From: Solidesulfovibrio magneticus RS-1
GTDB lineage: Bacteria; Desulfobacterota; Desulfovibrionia; Desulfovibrionales; Desulfovibrionaceae
DNA length: 64,000 nt
Assembly: GCF_000010665.1 (NCBI RefSeq)
Contig: NC_012796.1
Location: 1,889,501-1,953,500 of the forward strand
Direction of reading: 5' to 3'
Every line of letters starts with the position of its first letter. Positions within the stretch are counted from its first letter, which is position 1. Positions 33,399 through 46,314 of this stretch are shown here, in pieces. The translations under genes and the position numbers were made by a program. Under the pieces are notes generated by a model, which ran no database searches, had not been told where the DNA came from, and saw only the letters and a list, made by a program, of their open reading frames with translations.

Positions 33399-33437
33399 GC
33401 CTCCGGCGGCTGGGGGCCTGAGGCCCCCAGACCCCCC
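33399..33437 (+). repeat. Short CTCCGGCGG hairpin element
   Basis: GCCTCCGGCGG, stem CTGGGGGCC-TGA-GGCCCCCAG and ACCCCCC. Same stem as the copy at 12892. It is 9 bp upstream of the APH gene start, on the opposite strand, so it would be transcribed in that gene's leader. Confidence 0.7.
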
Positions 33438-33540
33438 ACTTGGGAGAAGGGGGGAAAGGGGTTGTGGACGTGATTGGCGGCACGTCGCTTATAAAGAATA
33501 GGCGCAGGCGGCGGAGGCTGCAAGGGATAAACCTGTCGAG

Positions 33541-33589
33541 GGGGCCGGGGGATCATCCCCCCGGCGGGGCGCGGGGCGGAGCCCCGCTC
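33541..33589 (+). repeat. C/G palindrome and GCCCCGCTC module (repeat copy E5)
   Basis: GGGGGCC, a palindrome around GATCATC and a GCGGGGCGGAGCCCCGC hairpin, ending at the stop codon of the flippase gene. It lacks the long variable hairpin. Confidence 0.6.
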
Positions 33590-34801
33590 TTATCTCTTCG
33601 TGAATCCCCACTTCACGAAGGCCCAGCCGAGGCCGGCGCATAGGGCGGCTTCGGTGGCCACGGTGGCCAGGGCCGAGCCTTTGGCGGCTAGCAGGGGAAT
33701 CAACAGGAAATTGAGCCCGATGTTGACCCCGGCGGCGATGATGGTGACGACGGCGTAGTAGCGCTCGCGGCCCAGGGCCACGAGCCCCTGGGTCAGGACG
33801 TAGTTGGGCAGGATAAAGGGGAGCGAGGCCAAAAGCCAGGCCAGGAGCGGTTCGGCGGCGGCGTATTTGTCGCCAAAGGCCAGGCGCAGGATGGAGGGAC
33901 CAAGGATAAGGCCGCCAAGAGTCGCGCACACGGCCAGGGCGATCATGACGCCGAGCATGAGGCGAAAGGAGCGGCCAAAGGCCCCCTGATCGTCGAGGTT
34001 CACGCGCAGTTTGCGGAAAAACACGTGGGCCAGGGGCGTGGCCAGCATGATGACGCCCTCGATGAGGCGGTAGGCGGCGGCGTAGTTGCCCACGGTCGCG
34101 TCGTCGCCGGTAAGGAACTTCAGCAGCACGATGTCGCAGCGGAAGTAGATGGTGGTGGCGGCCGAGATGCACAAAAACGCGGCGCAGGGGGCGTAGACGT
34201 CGCGGTAGAGGCCCAGCTTCGGGCGCGTGCGCAGCGGCCGGGCGTAGGGCGTGGCCAGAGCCAACAGCTGGCCCACGGCCAAACCGGCGAAGACGGCCAG
34301 GGGGCCGGGCGACGGGAAAAGGAGAGCCGCTCCGGCGGCCAGGGCCGTGGCCGTGCGTACCACGGCCCGCCATAAGGCTTCGGCCGCGAAGTTGTTGTGG
34401 CCCTTGAGTTCGGATGAGACGAGGGAAGAAGCGCAAAAAAGGGCGTAGTAGATCACGGCCGCGCCCAGGGACAGGCGCTCGCCCAGGGGAAAAAGCGGCA
34501 CCATGCAGAACCCGAGCAGCGTCACGGCCAGCAGATGGCCCAGGGCCAGGGACAACAGCGGCGGCCGGTCCGGAAGATGGGCCAGCCCGGCCTTGGCTGT
34601 TTCGCGAAAGACCAGGGTGGAAAAGCCGCCGTCCTGCAGGATGGCGAAAAGTGACCCCAGGGTAAGGAGGTAGGAATATTCGCCAAACACGGCCGGCCCA
34701 AGCGCCCGGCCAAGCAGGAAGGTCAGGCCCACGGACACGGCGGCGGCGTAGAGGGTGGCCGCCCACTGGCTACTAAGCGCCTTGGCCAGGGCGCGGCTCA
34801 C
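33590..34801 (-). CDS. Polysaccharide-type flippase (MOP superfamily, Wzx-like)
   Basis: 403 residues with about 10-12 membrane helices and the N-terminal signature of O-antigen and teichoic acid flippases (SSQWAATLYAAAVSVGLTFL, GRALGPAVFGEYSYLLTLGS, VFRETAK). It would move a lipid-linked glycan across the inner membrane. The GTG at 34801 is chosen because CAGGAG stands 9 bp upstream; longer in-frame sequence belongs to the neighbouring gene in another frame. It follows a large GT39-like gene by 40 bp, so the two probably act on the same envelope glycan. Confidence 0.87.
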   Translation of the reverse strand: MSRALAKALSSQWAATLYAAAVSVGLTFLLGRALGPAVFGEYSYLLTLGSLFAILQDGGFSTLVFRETAKAGLAHLPDRPPLLSLALGHLLAVTLLGFCMVPLFPLGERLSLGAAVIYYALFCASSLVSSELKGHNNFAAEALWRAVVRTATALAAGAALLFPSPGPLAVFAGLAVGQLLALATPYARPLRTRPKLGLYRDVYAPCAAFLCISAATTIYFRCDIVLLKFLTGDDATVGNYAAAYRLIEGVIMLATPLAHVFFRKLRVNLDDQGAFGRSFRLMLGVMIALAVCATLGGLILGPSILRLAFGDKYAAAEPLLAWLLASLPFILPNYVLTQGLVALGRERYYAVVTIIAAGVNIGLNFLLIPLLAAKGSALATVATEAALCAGLGWAFVKWGFTKR

Positions 34802-34841
34802 GCGTTTTTCTCCTGGCGGGACTGACAGGCGCCGAGCGGCA

Positions 34842-37800
34842 TTAGTAACTGTCCTGGAGATCCGGCCGGTAGGGCAGGATTTCGGGCGTGAGGAAAAGGG
34901 AAAGCGGCTGTCCGCCGTTTTGGAGCAGTTCGACGGTAAAGGGGCCGGCCGGGGCCGGCAGACCGGTGTAGGACGAGGTGTCCAGGACCGCTTCAATGCG
35001 CATGGGCGTGTCGTCGCGCGACCACAGCTGGACGCCCGGGCCGGAGAAATCGAAGCGCACAAAACCATTGTGGAGGGGTTTGGCGAAGCGCAGCACGGAC
35101 ACCCGGCGCACCATGAGCCCTTCCCAGTGGCCGGAACGGTTGTTGGCCAGGGCGTCGAGGGTTGTAAATTTCGTGCCGTCCTCGGAAAACGACACGGTCA
35201 GGCGGTTTTTGCCGGCCTTGTCGGCGAAGATGCGCGGATAGGACAGGATGCGCAGTTCCTTGACGGGATAGGCCGAGCTCAGCGGCACGGTCAGCGAACA
35301 GGGCGCGGCGTCGCGGCAGGCCAGGCAGTCCTCGTCGTCGTTTTTGCGGATGTTGTAGGCCAGGGGAAAGGCGGCCAGGGCTTCGGCTTCCCGGGCAAAG
35401 CTCGGCTCGAAGCGCAGCACGCCGACGCCCGAGCGCGTCAAGAGGAGCGTCGATGGCGACGGAGCCAGGACGCCGATGTCCAGGCCGCGCCCGGCCACGG
35501 CGAGCTTTGGCCGGTTGAGCGCGCCCGTGAGCTTGAGGGAGGCGAATTCCGTGGGCGTGGCGTCGTTTTCCAGGAGCCGGGCCGGTCGATCCGCGGCCAG
35601 GGGCGTGAAGGGCTGGGCCAGGGCCGGGTCGTAGAGGACGTAAGCAGGCTTGCCGTCCGGGCCGGGGATGGCGAAAACCGGTTCGAGGCCTGGGTGTTTG
35701 GCCAGAAATCCGGGCAGATCTTCGGCCGGATTGGCCGGTCCCTGGGGGATGTCGGGCCGGGTCGGGAAGGCGTAAAGCGCAGCGTCCAGACGGGTCTGGC
35801 CGGGCGTCCAGGCGGCCAGGGCGTTGTTGGCGGCCACGCGCTCCAAGGCGCTTTGGGCCGGATCGACGTTTGTCGGGCGGCCGGTGAGGGTGGCGGTCAG
35901 TTCCAGGCCGTTGACCTCAATGACGCCGGGATTGGCCACCGGGCCGTAGTCGATGCGAAGACGCAGGGTTGTCGCGCCGGCAATGGCCTGGGGCAGGGGA
36001 TAGTCGCGATGGATGAAACGGCGCTTTTCGTAGTTGGGGGCAACGAGCTTGCCGTCAGGCCCGAGGAAAGCCTCGCCGGTCAGGGTCTCCAGGGCGACCA
36101 AGGGGCCGTCGCCGACGGCCATGGCGATGGTCACCCGGGAATCGGACGGGATGCCCTCAAGGAAGCTGGCCGAGAAGTCGAGGGACAGCCGGCCGGCGGC
36201 GTAGGCCGTGTCCGGAGCGGCCACGAAGCGGTAGAGGACATGGCCAGGGCGCTCGTAATCGTAGTGGGTGAGCGTGTGGTAGCGGCTTTCCGGGGCGATG
36301 TTGTCGGCTTCCTCACAGTCGGCGTAGAAGCGGTAGTCGTCGAATTTGTCGGCATAGACGGCGTTTCCGACCGCGTCCGGGAAAAGGACCACCGGGGCGG
36401 CGCTCACAAGCCCCAGGCGGTAGACGGCGGAATCCATGAACCGGGCGACCTTGTGCATGGGAAAGGGCTTCGTGGCCGGGGTCAGATCGCTTTGGATGAC
36501 GTGGTAGGCCCGCTTGTAGCCCTTGGGCTGATACTGGGCCAGGGTCTTGTAGACGCCTGGCAGGTACCAGTTGGTGATGAGCTTGGGATTGCGGTTGCTT
36601 TGCAGGAAGAGGTACTCGACGTTGTTCTTGTTCCAGGCCAGATAGTCGGCCAGTTCCTTGTTGTATGACGTCTCGCGGCGGTAATAGGACGGCAGGGTGG
36701 AGAGATCCACAGCGGTCAGCAGCAGGCAGCAGCCCAGACCGGCCAGGGGCAAGGCGAAAGCGCGCCGCGACGGCGAAAGGCCGACGTAATCGGCGATGCT
36801 GTTCAGGCCGGCGTCCAGGCCAAGCGCGGCCAGGGCGAGCAGGGCGAAAAAGGCGTTGAACACGTAGCGCGAGCTGATTTCGAGCTGGGTGCCGGCAAGC
36901 AGAAAGGCGGCCACGGGCATGAGCGAAAAAAGCGCCAGCAACACCAACCCCGGCCGCAGGCGGGGTTTGGCGACGGCGACGCCCAGCCCGCCAAGGCTGG
37001 CGAGCGCCAGAGGCAGCCAGGGCAAGCCCCGCTTGGGCGCGGCATAGGCGAAAAATTCGGTCAGCACGCTGATGACAAACCCCTCCGGGATGCCCGGGGA
37101 TTTTTCCTGGCGCAGCAAGGCGAAAATGTTGCGGTAGGCCGGCAGCCAGGGCAGAAAGCACAGCCCGACCACGCCCACGCAGGCGGCCAGGGCCAGCCCT
37201 TTGCGGATGGCCTGGCGCGGGGTCAGTTCGCGGGAAAAGAGGCCGCGCAGGAGAAAATAGGCGGTGAAAAGCCCCTGCGCCCCGATGTTGGTGGTGCCCA
37301 TGGAGGAACTGTAGCACATGGCCGTGGTGGCGGCGGCGTAAGCGACGTAATTGGCGATGCCTCCCCTGGCAAGTGCGCGATAGAGCGTCCACAGCGACAG
37401 AAGTCCCAGGAGGGCGAACAGGCTGTAGGGGCGCAGCTCCCGGGAATAGTGGATGTGGTAGACGCAAAAGGTCGTCAGCGCGGCGGCGAAAAGGCCAGCC
37501 CGTCGGGTGAAGAGTTCGCCGACAAAGCCGTACATCACGGCCACGGTGGCTGTGCCGGCCACGACGCTGATGCCGCGCAAGGCCGCGTCGTCGTGGGTGA
37601 CGTTCAGCACGGCCCGGGTGATCAGGTGGTAGAGCGGCGGAAAGAACTCGCCGCCGAAATCCGACGGCCCGATGACGGAAAGAGTATGGAGCATCCGCCT
37701 GACCGGCAGCAGGGCCGTGCCGAGGGTGATGAACTCGTCCCACCACAGGGAAGGATCGCCCAGATGGGGCAGGCGCAGGCAAAGGGCTGCGACCAGCAGG

Positions 37801-37889
37801 GCGGCCAGAGGGAGCCAATACAGGCGGCGGTTGTCGGTAGTCGGCATGGAGAATGGTTCCCGGACCCCGGGATGCGGGGTCAAGGCCAT
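34842..37889 (-). CDS. Large membrane glycosyltransferase-like protein (GT39/ArnT type) with C-terminal beta-domain extension
   Basis: 1015 residues; ATG at 37847 (residue 15) is an equally good start. Residues 20-430 are a polytopic GT-C domain: CLRLPHLGDPSLWWDEF, with the catalytic-type Asp-Glu in the first loop, and YHIHYSRELRPYSLFALLGL. GT-C enzymes use a lipid-phosphate sugar. The remaining 550 residues are mainly predicted beta structure (for example LRLRIDYGPVANPGVIEVNG, LTVSFSEDGTKFTTLDA), likely periplasmic carbohydrate-related domains, much longer than usual. mnmA stops immediately before this ATG. Confidence 0.8.
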   Translation of the reverse strand: MALTPHPGVREPFSMPTTDNRRLYWLPLAALLVAALCLRLPHLGDPSLWWDEFITLGTALLPVRRMLHTLSVIGPSDFGGEFFPPLYHLITRAVLNVTHDDAALRGISVVAGTATVAVMYGFVGELFTRRAGLFAAALTTFCVYHIHYSRELRPYSLFALLGLLSLWTLYRALARGGIANYVAYAAATTAMCYSSSMGTTNIGAQGLFTAYFLLRGLFSRELTPRQAIRKGLALAACVGVVGLCFLPWLPAYRNIFALLRQEKSPGIPEGFVISVLTEFFAYAAPKRGLPWLPLALASLGGLGVAVAKPRLRPGLVLLALFSLMPVAAFLLAGTQLEISSRYVFNAFFALLALAALGLDAGLNSIADYVGLSPSRRAFALPLAGLGCCLLLTAVDLSTLPSYYRRETSYNKELADYLAWNKNNVEYLFLQSNRNPKLITNWYLPGVYKTLAQYQPKGYKRAYHVIQSDLTPATKPFPMHKVARFMDSAVYRLGLVSAAPVVLFPDAVGNAVYADKFDDYRFYADCEEADNIAPESRYHTLTHYDYERPGHVLYRFVAAPDTAYAAGRLSLDFSASFLEGIPSDSRVTIAMAVGDGPLVALETLTGEAFLGPDGKLVAPNYEKRRFIHRDYPLPQAIAGATTLRLRIDYGPVANPGVIEVNGLELTATLTGRPTNVDPAQSALERVAANNALAAWTPGQTRLDAALYAFPTRPDIPQGPANPAEDLPGFLAKHPGLEPVFAIPGPDGKPAYVLYDPALAQPFTPLAADRPARLLENDATPTEFASLKLTGALNRPKLAVAGRGLDIGVLAPSPSTLLLTRSGVGVLRFEPSFAREAEALAAFPLAYNIRKNDDEDCLACRDAAPCSLTVPLSSAYPVKELRILSYPRIFADKAGKNRLTVSFSEDGTKFTTLDALANNRSGHWEGLMVRRVSVLRFAKPLHNGFVRFDFSGPGVQLWSRDDTPMRIEAVLDTSSYTGLPAPAGPFTVELLQNGGQPLSLFLTPEILPYRPDLQDSY

Positions 37890-38960
37890 TTAGCTAAGGT
37901 TTTCCGGGATGACAAGGCCGGGGGCGGCGATGATCTCGCCGCCGGCCAGCACCCGGCCGTCGGCGTCGTAAAGGACGGCCACCTGTCCCGGGGTCGGGCG
38001 GGCGACGGGGTCGGCGAAAGTGATGTCGAGACCGCCCTCGGCCGTCAGCCGGGCTGTGGCCGGCCGGGGCTTCATGCGGTAGCAGGTCTGGGCCAGGACG
38101 GCTTCGGGCCAGTGCTCCGGCTGTACGAGGCAGTTGGCCGGTCCAGTGCGGCAAAGGGTCGCGGCCAGCTCGGCCTTGACGCCGACAATAAGGGCGTTTG
38201 CGGCCGGGTCCTTGTCGATGACGTAAAGCGGTTCGCTGTAGGCGATGCCCAGGCCCTTGCGTTGGCCGATGGTGTGCCGCCATAGCCCCTGGTGCGTGCC
38301 CAGGCGCGTGCTGTCGGCCAGGACGATGGGGCCGGGGCCTGACAGGGGGAAGCCCTCGCCCTGCAGAAACGCCCGGTAGTCGTCACCGGGCACGAAGCAG
38401 ATTTCGCGCGATTCGCTGGGCAACGGCGGGGTCAGCAACAGCTCGGCCAGGGCGGCCGGGTGCTCGGCCTTGCGCCTGCCAGCCAGGGGAAAGACGGCCC
38501 GGGCCAGGGATTTCCCCGGCACGAGGCTTAAAAAATAGCTCTGGTCGCGGCTGTCGTCCGCGCCGCGAAAAAGGGCCGGCCCGGTCGGCGTCTGTTGGAC
38601 GCGGGCGAAGTGGCCGGTGGCGATGGCCTCGGCCCCGCGCGCCAGGGCGGCGTCAAGGAGCAGGCCGAACTTCATGTCGCGATTGCAGGCGGCGCAGGGG
38701 TTGGGTGTGCGCCCGGCGGCGTAGGCGGCGGCAAAGGGGGCGATGACCCGGGCGCGAAACTCCTGCGACAGATCGACGGCGGCAAAGGGCACGCCAAGGG
38801 CGCGGCACTGGGCGTCGATGGCCTCGGCCAGGGCCAAGGCCTTGTCGCCCGGCGGCAGGAAATGGGCGTGCAGGGCGGTGACGTCGTGGCCGGCGGCGCG
38901 CAGGAGACCCAGGGCCAGCAGGCTGTCCGACCCGCCGGAAACGGCGACGGCTATGCGCAT
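37890..38960 (-). CDS. mnmA: tRNA-specific 2-thiouridylase MnmA
   Basis: Adds sulfur to U34 of Lys, Glu and Gln tRNAs. 356 residues. The PP-loop SGGSDSLLALGLL is at residues 8-20. The catalytic cysteines are in NPCAACNRDMKFG (near 90) and REICFVPGDDYRAFL (near 185). LGTHQGLWRHTIGQRKGLGI marks the central domain. The start at 38960 matches the family. The PP-loop reads Ser-Gly-Gly-Ser-Asp-Ser, slightly unlike the commoner Gly-Gly-Val-Asp. It is separated from gatA by a 164-bp gap with two inverted hairpin repeats. Confidence 0.92.
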   Translation of the reverse strand: MRIAVAVSGGSDSLLALGLLRAAGHDVTALHAHFLPPGDKALALAEAIDAQCRALGVPFAAVDLSQEFRARVIAPFAAAYAAGRTPNPCAACNRDMKFGLLLDAALARGAEAIATGHFARVQQTPTGPALFRGADDSRDQSYFLSLVPGKSLARAVFPLAGRRKAEHPAALAELLLTPPLPSESREICFVPGDDYRAFLQGEGFPLSGPGPIVLADSTRLGTHQGLWRHTIGQRKGLGIAYSEPLYVIDKDPAANALIVGVKAELAATLCRTGPANCLVQPEHWPEAVLAQTCYRMKPRPATARLTAEGGLDITFADPVARPTPGQVAVLYDADGRVLAGGEIIAAPGLVIPENLS

Positions 38961-38976
38961 GGTATTCAGGGGAGAA

Positions 38977-39014
38977 GCCTCCGGCGGCCAAAGGGCTGCC
39001 GCCCTTTGGAATCC
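38977..39014 (+). repeat. Short CTCCGGCGG hairpin element (gatA-mnmA gap, copy 1)
   Basis: GCCTCCGGCGG, stem CCAAAGGGC-TGCC-GCCCTTTGG, then AATCCC. It is inverted relative to the copy at 39066 and can pair with it over 19 bp (38977-38995 with 39087-39105). Confidence 0.75.
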
Positions 39015-39065
39015 CATCTTTCATGCCAACGTCTACCGACACTGTAGCCCCTGGCCCCCCAGTTG

Positions 39066-39105
39066 GGGTTTCCAAAGGGGCTCAGCCCCTTTGGCCGCCG
39101 GAGGC
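39066..39105 (-). repeat. Short CTCCGGCGG hairpin element (gatA-mnmA gap, copy 2, inverted)
   Basis: On the minus strand: GCCTCCGGCGG, stem CCAAAGGGGC-TGA-GCCCCTTTGG, AAACCCC. Downstream of the gatA stop and within the presumed gatA-mnmA transcript. Confidence 0.75.
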
Positions 39106-39124
39106 ACTCTTCTCCCCTTCTTCC

Positions 39125-40591
<1,467 letters not shown>

Positions 40592-40601
40592 GATGCTTCC
40601 T

Positions 40602-41717
40602 TTATTGGGAATCAAAACGCGCTGCGTAGCTATTAATTAAGTCGATGATTGCGCGAAGATGATCGCATACTTCGTCTTTGTTGTTGTTAATCGGTAATAT
40701 TGTTGTACGTTTTCCTGTGCGAAATAGTCCTCTGCTCTCTAGGAGATTTTCAATTTGCGTTATTAACTCTGGATAGTCATTCATGTACTCAGTTGTAATG
40801 TGCAATGATGGAGCGTCTGGTTTCGCTATCGCATAGACTACGGCTTTGTTGCCGATCGTCTTTCTTATGGAAAAGTTTGTAATTCCAGTTTGTGTTGTGT
40901 GTTTGTTTTCTTTGGAGATTTTTACGAGGTCTTTAAAGATAGCGTTTTGGGGGAATGTTTCGAGCTGCATGTCTATGGAGGCGAATTTTTTCTTTGGCGT
41001 TGTTTTTCTTTGCTGGGTATTTTCTGTTTGTCCAATTATTCTTGAGACATATGTCTTGAGCTTGTTGCTTTTGTTTGTATATTGTTTTATTTCGACTGCA
41101 AGTACTTCAATGGTGGCCATTTGGGTGTTCAAGAATTCAACTAGCCGGCGAAGTTCTTTTGTAATGCGGTCCGCTACGAATAGAAGACGTATTTTGCAAT
41201 TCGCAATGTTGGTGTCGACTGTAGTCCAGAAGTCATTTATAAGTTCAATACCGTATGTTCCGTCCTCTGGTTTTGGTCGATGTTCTAAAAAATTTTTTAA
41301 ATAAATTTCTGAATTGTTTGCGTGTGCTTGCTTGAAAAGGTTTTTTAGTGTGCCATTTGGCCAATATTCCGTTGCGTTTGCTGCGTATTCCAATAGCTGA
41401 GCGACAACTTCACGTCGTAAACGTGGATCAGATGAGCGCTTGCATTCGATTAAAGTTGGTATTCCCTCGTGGTCAATAAAGATATGATCTATCCTCCAGT
41501 AATTTGAGCCATTTTCTTCTGAAGGTATGCCTGCTTCATTACATACAAGCAACCATCGGCGAGGATCTTCGGGATTGATTTGATCACCCGGTATTAGGTC
41601 TGGATTTCTTGCTAAGATAGTTTGCAAAACAATCTCAGCAGAGTATTCAGTCTCATCAACAGGGATGAGATCACTCGCGTCGTTGCTTGCGATAAAAATT
41701 TTTGATTTTGGAAACAC
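40602..41717 (-). CDS. PD-(D/E)XK nuclease-like protein inserted between gatC and gatA
   Basis: 371 residues from a GTG with AAGGGA upstream. Residues 50-120 carry a PD-(D/E)XK-like core: [11 protein letters not shown] with Asp77, [10 protein letters not shown] with Glu91 and Lys93, followed by a helix with Gln107 ([15 protein letters not shown]). The central part ([20 protein letters not shown]) and the C-terminal 90 residues match no family I can name. Base composition is far more AT-rich than all neighbours, with AT-rich codon use, which points to horizontal transfer. It sits 10 bp before gatA and 51 bp after gatC in the same orientation. A defence role is possible but unproven. Confidence 0.78.
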   Translation of the reverse strand: MFPKSKIFIASNDASDLIPVDETEYSAEIVLQTILARNPDLIPGDQINPEDPRRWLLVCNEAGIPSEENGSNYWRIDHIFIDHEGIPTLIECKRSSDPRLRREVVAQLLEYAANATEYWPNGTLKNLFKQAHANNSEIYLKNFLEHRPKPEDGTYGIELINDFWTTVDTNIANCKIRLLFVADRITKELRRLVEFLNTQMATIEVLAVEIKQYTNKSNKLKTYVSRIIGQTENTQQRKTTPKKKFASIDMQLETFPQNAIFKDLVKISKENKHTTQTGITNFSIRKTIGNKAVVYAIAKPDAPSLHITTEYMNDYPELITQIENLLESRGLFRTGKRTTILPINNNKDEVCDHLRAIIDLINSYAARFDSQ

Positions 41718-41768
41718 GACTATCCCTTGTCCGAGGTAAAAGCAGAGGCTACAGCGGTCGCCCCGCGC

Positions 41769-42053
41769 CTACACGATCTTGGGGACGATGAAGAACTGGC
41801 CGTCGGTGGCCGGGGCGTTGGCCAGGATCTGGTCGCGGGAACAGGCCTTGGCCGCCACGTCGGCCCGCATGGGCGTTTCGTGGGTCACCGGGCTGTACAG
41901 CGGCTCCACGCCGGCCGTGTCCACCGACCCCAGCGTTTCCATGTAGGCCAGGATGCCGTCCATCTGGCCGGCGAAACGTTCGAGTTTGTCGTCGTCCAGG
42001 CGCAGCCGCGCCAGCTTGGCCACCTTGGCCGCGTCTTCGGAAGAGATGGGCAT
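41769..42053 (-). CDS. gatC: Glutamyl/aspartyl-tRNA amidotransferase subunit C
   Basis: 94 residues, the small stabilising subunit of Gat[51 protein letters not shown] and the end [11 protein letters not shown] are family features. It begins 7 bp after the LpoA-like gene stop. The gatA gene that normally follows is displaced by about 1.2 kb through the AT-rich gene. Confidence 0.94.
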   Translation of the reverse strand: MPISSEDAAKVAKLARLRLDDDKLERFAGQMDGILAYMETLGSVDTAGVEPLYSPVTHETPMRADVAAKACSRDQILANAPATDGQFFIVPKIV

Positions 42054-42060
42054 GACGTCG

Positions 42061-43542
42061 TTATCCTTGGGGTTGGGAAATCGAAATCGCCTGGCGATGG
42101 GCCGGAACCGGCGCGGCCGGCGTGGCCGGCGCGGGCTGGGCCGGGACGGGCTGGCTCGGCTGGGCCGGAACGCCGGGCTGACCGGGCGCGGCCGGGGCTG
42201 GCTGGACCGGCGAATAGGACTGCTCGTTTTCCGGGGCCGGATTCTCCAGAGCCTTTTGCCGGATGGCGTTTAAGCGCTGGCGGAAGCCTTCGGGATCGAG
42301 CAGCACCGGGCCGGTGACCGAGGGTCTAAAGAGATACATGGCTACATGGGCCTTGCCGTCGGGGCCGTAGGACAGCGGGGCCATGCTGAAGTCCAGGCCG
42401 GTGACGGCCTGGGCAAGCCGGGCGCTGACGTCCTGGGGCGGCAAGCCCTGGGGCAGGCGGCCCAGGCGCGCGGCCATGCGGGCGAAGTCGAAGCCCACGG
42501 CCTCCCACATGTCGGGATGCTCCACGCCCTGGGCGCGCATGGCGGCCACGAGCTGCTGGGTGGCCTGGCCCTGGTTTTCCGGCCACCAGGCTCCGGGGCA
42601 CACGGCCAGACGGTAGTTTTGGATATTGATCTGGGCCTTGGTGGCGGCGGCCCGATACAGGGCTTCGGTCCACAACTGCGGCCCGAGGATCAGCAGGTCC
42701 TCGACGCGGTTCTTGAAAAAGGACGGCAGCACCTTGTCGGCCCTGGCCCATTCGTCGGGCAAAAACACCGCGCCAAAGCCCGGACGGCTGCCGCTGGTGT
42801 GCAGCATGTCGGCCACGGCGGTTTCCCAGCTGGCCGGGTCCTGGGGGTTGTAGACGCCAGTGGCGGTGAGCTGCGCGCCGATCTTGGAAGCGGCCAGGGC
42901 AAAGGCGTCGCCCATGGTCTGGCCGTAGCGGTCGCCGGGACGCAACACGGCAAACTGGTTGATGCCGTAGTCGCCGTTTGCCAGTCGCAGCAGGGCGTCG
43001 ATCTCGTCCTCGGCGCTGGGGAAAAAGCGCCAGGCGTCCACGCCTTCCCGGGCTTCATTGAGGGAGGGCATGAAGGCCACGAAAACGCGGGTCGGCAACA
43101 TGCCGGCAGTTTCGAGTTCCTTGAGCGTCAGCCGGTGCATGGGGCCGCCGACCACGGTGACCTCGGGGGGCAGGTTGCGCACGGCGTCGAGCCAGCCCGG
43201 CTGGGTGGCGTCGATGACGTGGACATCCAGGGGCGTGCCGGCTTTTTCCAGCTGCTCCTGGGCGGCCTTGACGCCCTTTTGCACCCGACCGCCAAATTCC
43301 CGAAACGGGCCGCCAAGGGGCAGCAGCATGGCGATGGAATTGGCGAAGGCCGGCTTGGGCGGCGGCGTCGGCTCGGGCTGGACCACCGGAACCGGTGGCG
43401 GCGTCGGCGTCGGCGCGGGAGCCGGCTGGGAGGAACCGAAAAAGCTCCCGGCGCAACCGGCGAGCGATGCGGCGAGGAAACAGGCGACAAGCCCGGCCAC
43501 CAGGCGCGGGGCGAAGAAGCGATGCGTGGTCGTGACGTTCAT
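42061..43542 (-). CDS. LpoA-like periplasmic-binding-fold lipoprotein
   Basis: 493 residues. Signal peptide with lipobox (FLAASLAGC), so outer-membrane or inner-membrane lipoprotein. A Pro-rich linker follows ([11 protein letters not shown]). The core is a type I periplasmic binding fold: [59 protein letters not shown]. The last 60 residues are again Pro/Ala-rich. The fold is shared by amino-acid binding proteins and by LpoA, which activates penicillin-binding protein 1A; the role here is not settled. Upstream on the same strand, the dnaK terminator separates it from the heat-shock operon. Confidence 0.78.
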   Translation of the reverse strand: MNVTTTHRFFAPRLVAGLVACFLAASLAGCAGSFFGSSQPAPAPTPTPPPVPVVQPEPTPPPKPAFANSIAMLLPLGGPFREFGGRVQKGVKAAQEQLEKAGTPLDVHVIDATQPGWLDAVRNLPPEVTVVGGPMHRLTLKELETAGMLPTRVFVAFMPSLNEAREGVDAWRFFPSAEDEIDALLRLANGDYGINQFAVLRPGDRYGQTMGDAFALAASKIGAQLTATGVYNPQDPASWETAVADMLHTSGSRPGFGAVFLPDEWARADKVLPSFFKNRVEDLLILGPQLWTEALYRAAATKAQINIQNYRLAVCPGAWWPENQGQATQQLVAAMRAQGVEHPDMWEAVGFDFARMAARLGRLPQGLPPQDVSARLAQAVTGLDFSMAPLSYGPDGKAHVAMYLFRPSVTGPVLLDPEGFRQRLNAIRQKALENPAPENEQSYSPVQPAPAAPGQPGVPAQPSQPVPAQPAPATPAAPVPAHRQAISISQPQG

Positions 43543-43592
43543 TGGGCGAACCGGGGTTTGGCGGCCGGGCCGCCGTGGCGTGAGGGCACAAA

Positions 43593-43628
43593 AAAAGCCC
43601 GACCCGTCCGGGGACGGGTCAGGCTTTT
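43593..43628 (-). terminator. Rho-independent terminator of the hrcA-grpE-dnaK operon
   Basis: On the minus strand the stem AAAAGCC-x-GACCCGTC pairs with its complement and is followed by TTTTTTTG. It lies 48 bp after the dnaK stop. Confidence 0.85.
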
Positions 43629-43675
43629 CGATACGCGCAATGGCTGGCGAAGGCAAGCCCGCGCGGGGCCGGTCG

Positions 43676-45589
<1,914 letters not shown>

Positions 45590-45710
45590 ATCAGCCTTTC
45601 CTCCTTATCATTGCCTGTATGTGCTTGTGCCTTGCGGCGCGGTATTTCTCGAACGAGAGCTATATAAGCCCCGTTTTCGGCGAGTAAAGGGGCAGCCGCG
45701 AAAAAACGAT

Positions 45711-46241
45711 TTATTGCGCCTTGTTGACCATGACCTTGGCCGGGCGCAGCAGTCGGCCGCGCAGCAGATAGCCGCGCTGGACCACCTGGGCCACGGCGTC
45801 TTCGGCCAGACCGGCCACGCTGGCCACGCCGATGGCCTCGTGGGTCTCGGGATCGAAGGCTTCGCCGACCGCGCCGAATTCCGTGACGCCGTGGCGGGCC
45901 AGGATGTCGATGAAGGCCTTGCGGGTCATGTCCACGCCGACGACAAAGTCCTTGCAGGCTTCGTTGCCGCGTCCGTGGGCCAGGGCCAGGTCGAGATGGT
46001 CAAGCACCGGAATCAGTTCCGAGACCAGGCTTTCGGTGGCGTATTTCTGGAAATCTTCCTTTTCCTTGATGAGCCGCTTCTTGAGATTTTCCGTTTCGGC
46101 CAGGGCGCGCAGGCGCTTGTCGGCTTCGGCGGCAATTTCGGCGCGCAGGCGTTCGATGGTGTCCTCCGGGGTGGCCGGGGTTTCCTCGGCCGGGGTTTCG
46201 GGGGCGGTTTCGGCGTCTGGCAGTTTTTCCTCAGGGACCAT
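45711..46241 (-). CDS. grpE: Nucleotide exchange factor GrpE
   Basis: 176 residues. An acidic, disordered start (EEKLPDAETAPETPAEETPA) precedes the long coiled coil (AEIAAEADKRLRALAETENL) and a beta-domain with DILARHGVTEFGAVGEAFDP and VVQRGYLLRGRLLRPAKVMV, the GrpE signature. It releases ADP from DnaK. It lies between hrcA and dnaK in one operon under CIRCE control. Confidence 0.95.
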   Translation of the reverse strand: MVPEEKLPDAETAPETPAEETPATPEDTIERLRAEIAAEADKRLRALAETENLKKRLIKEKEDFQKYATESLVSELIPVLDHLDLALAHGRGNEACKDFVVGVDMTRKAFIDILARHGVTEFGAVGEAFDPETHEAIGVASVAGLAEDAVAQVVQRGYLLRGRLLRPAKVMVNKAQ

Positions 46242-46314
46242 GATTCCTCCACAACAAACGTTTGGGCGCGACGAAAAGCCCAGGCAGGCCCGGGCGGTCG
46301 CGGACGAGTCGAGG

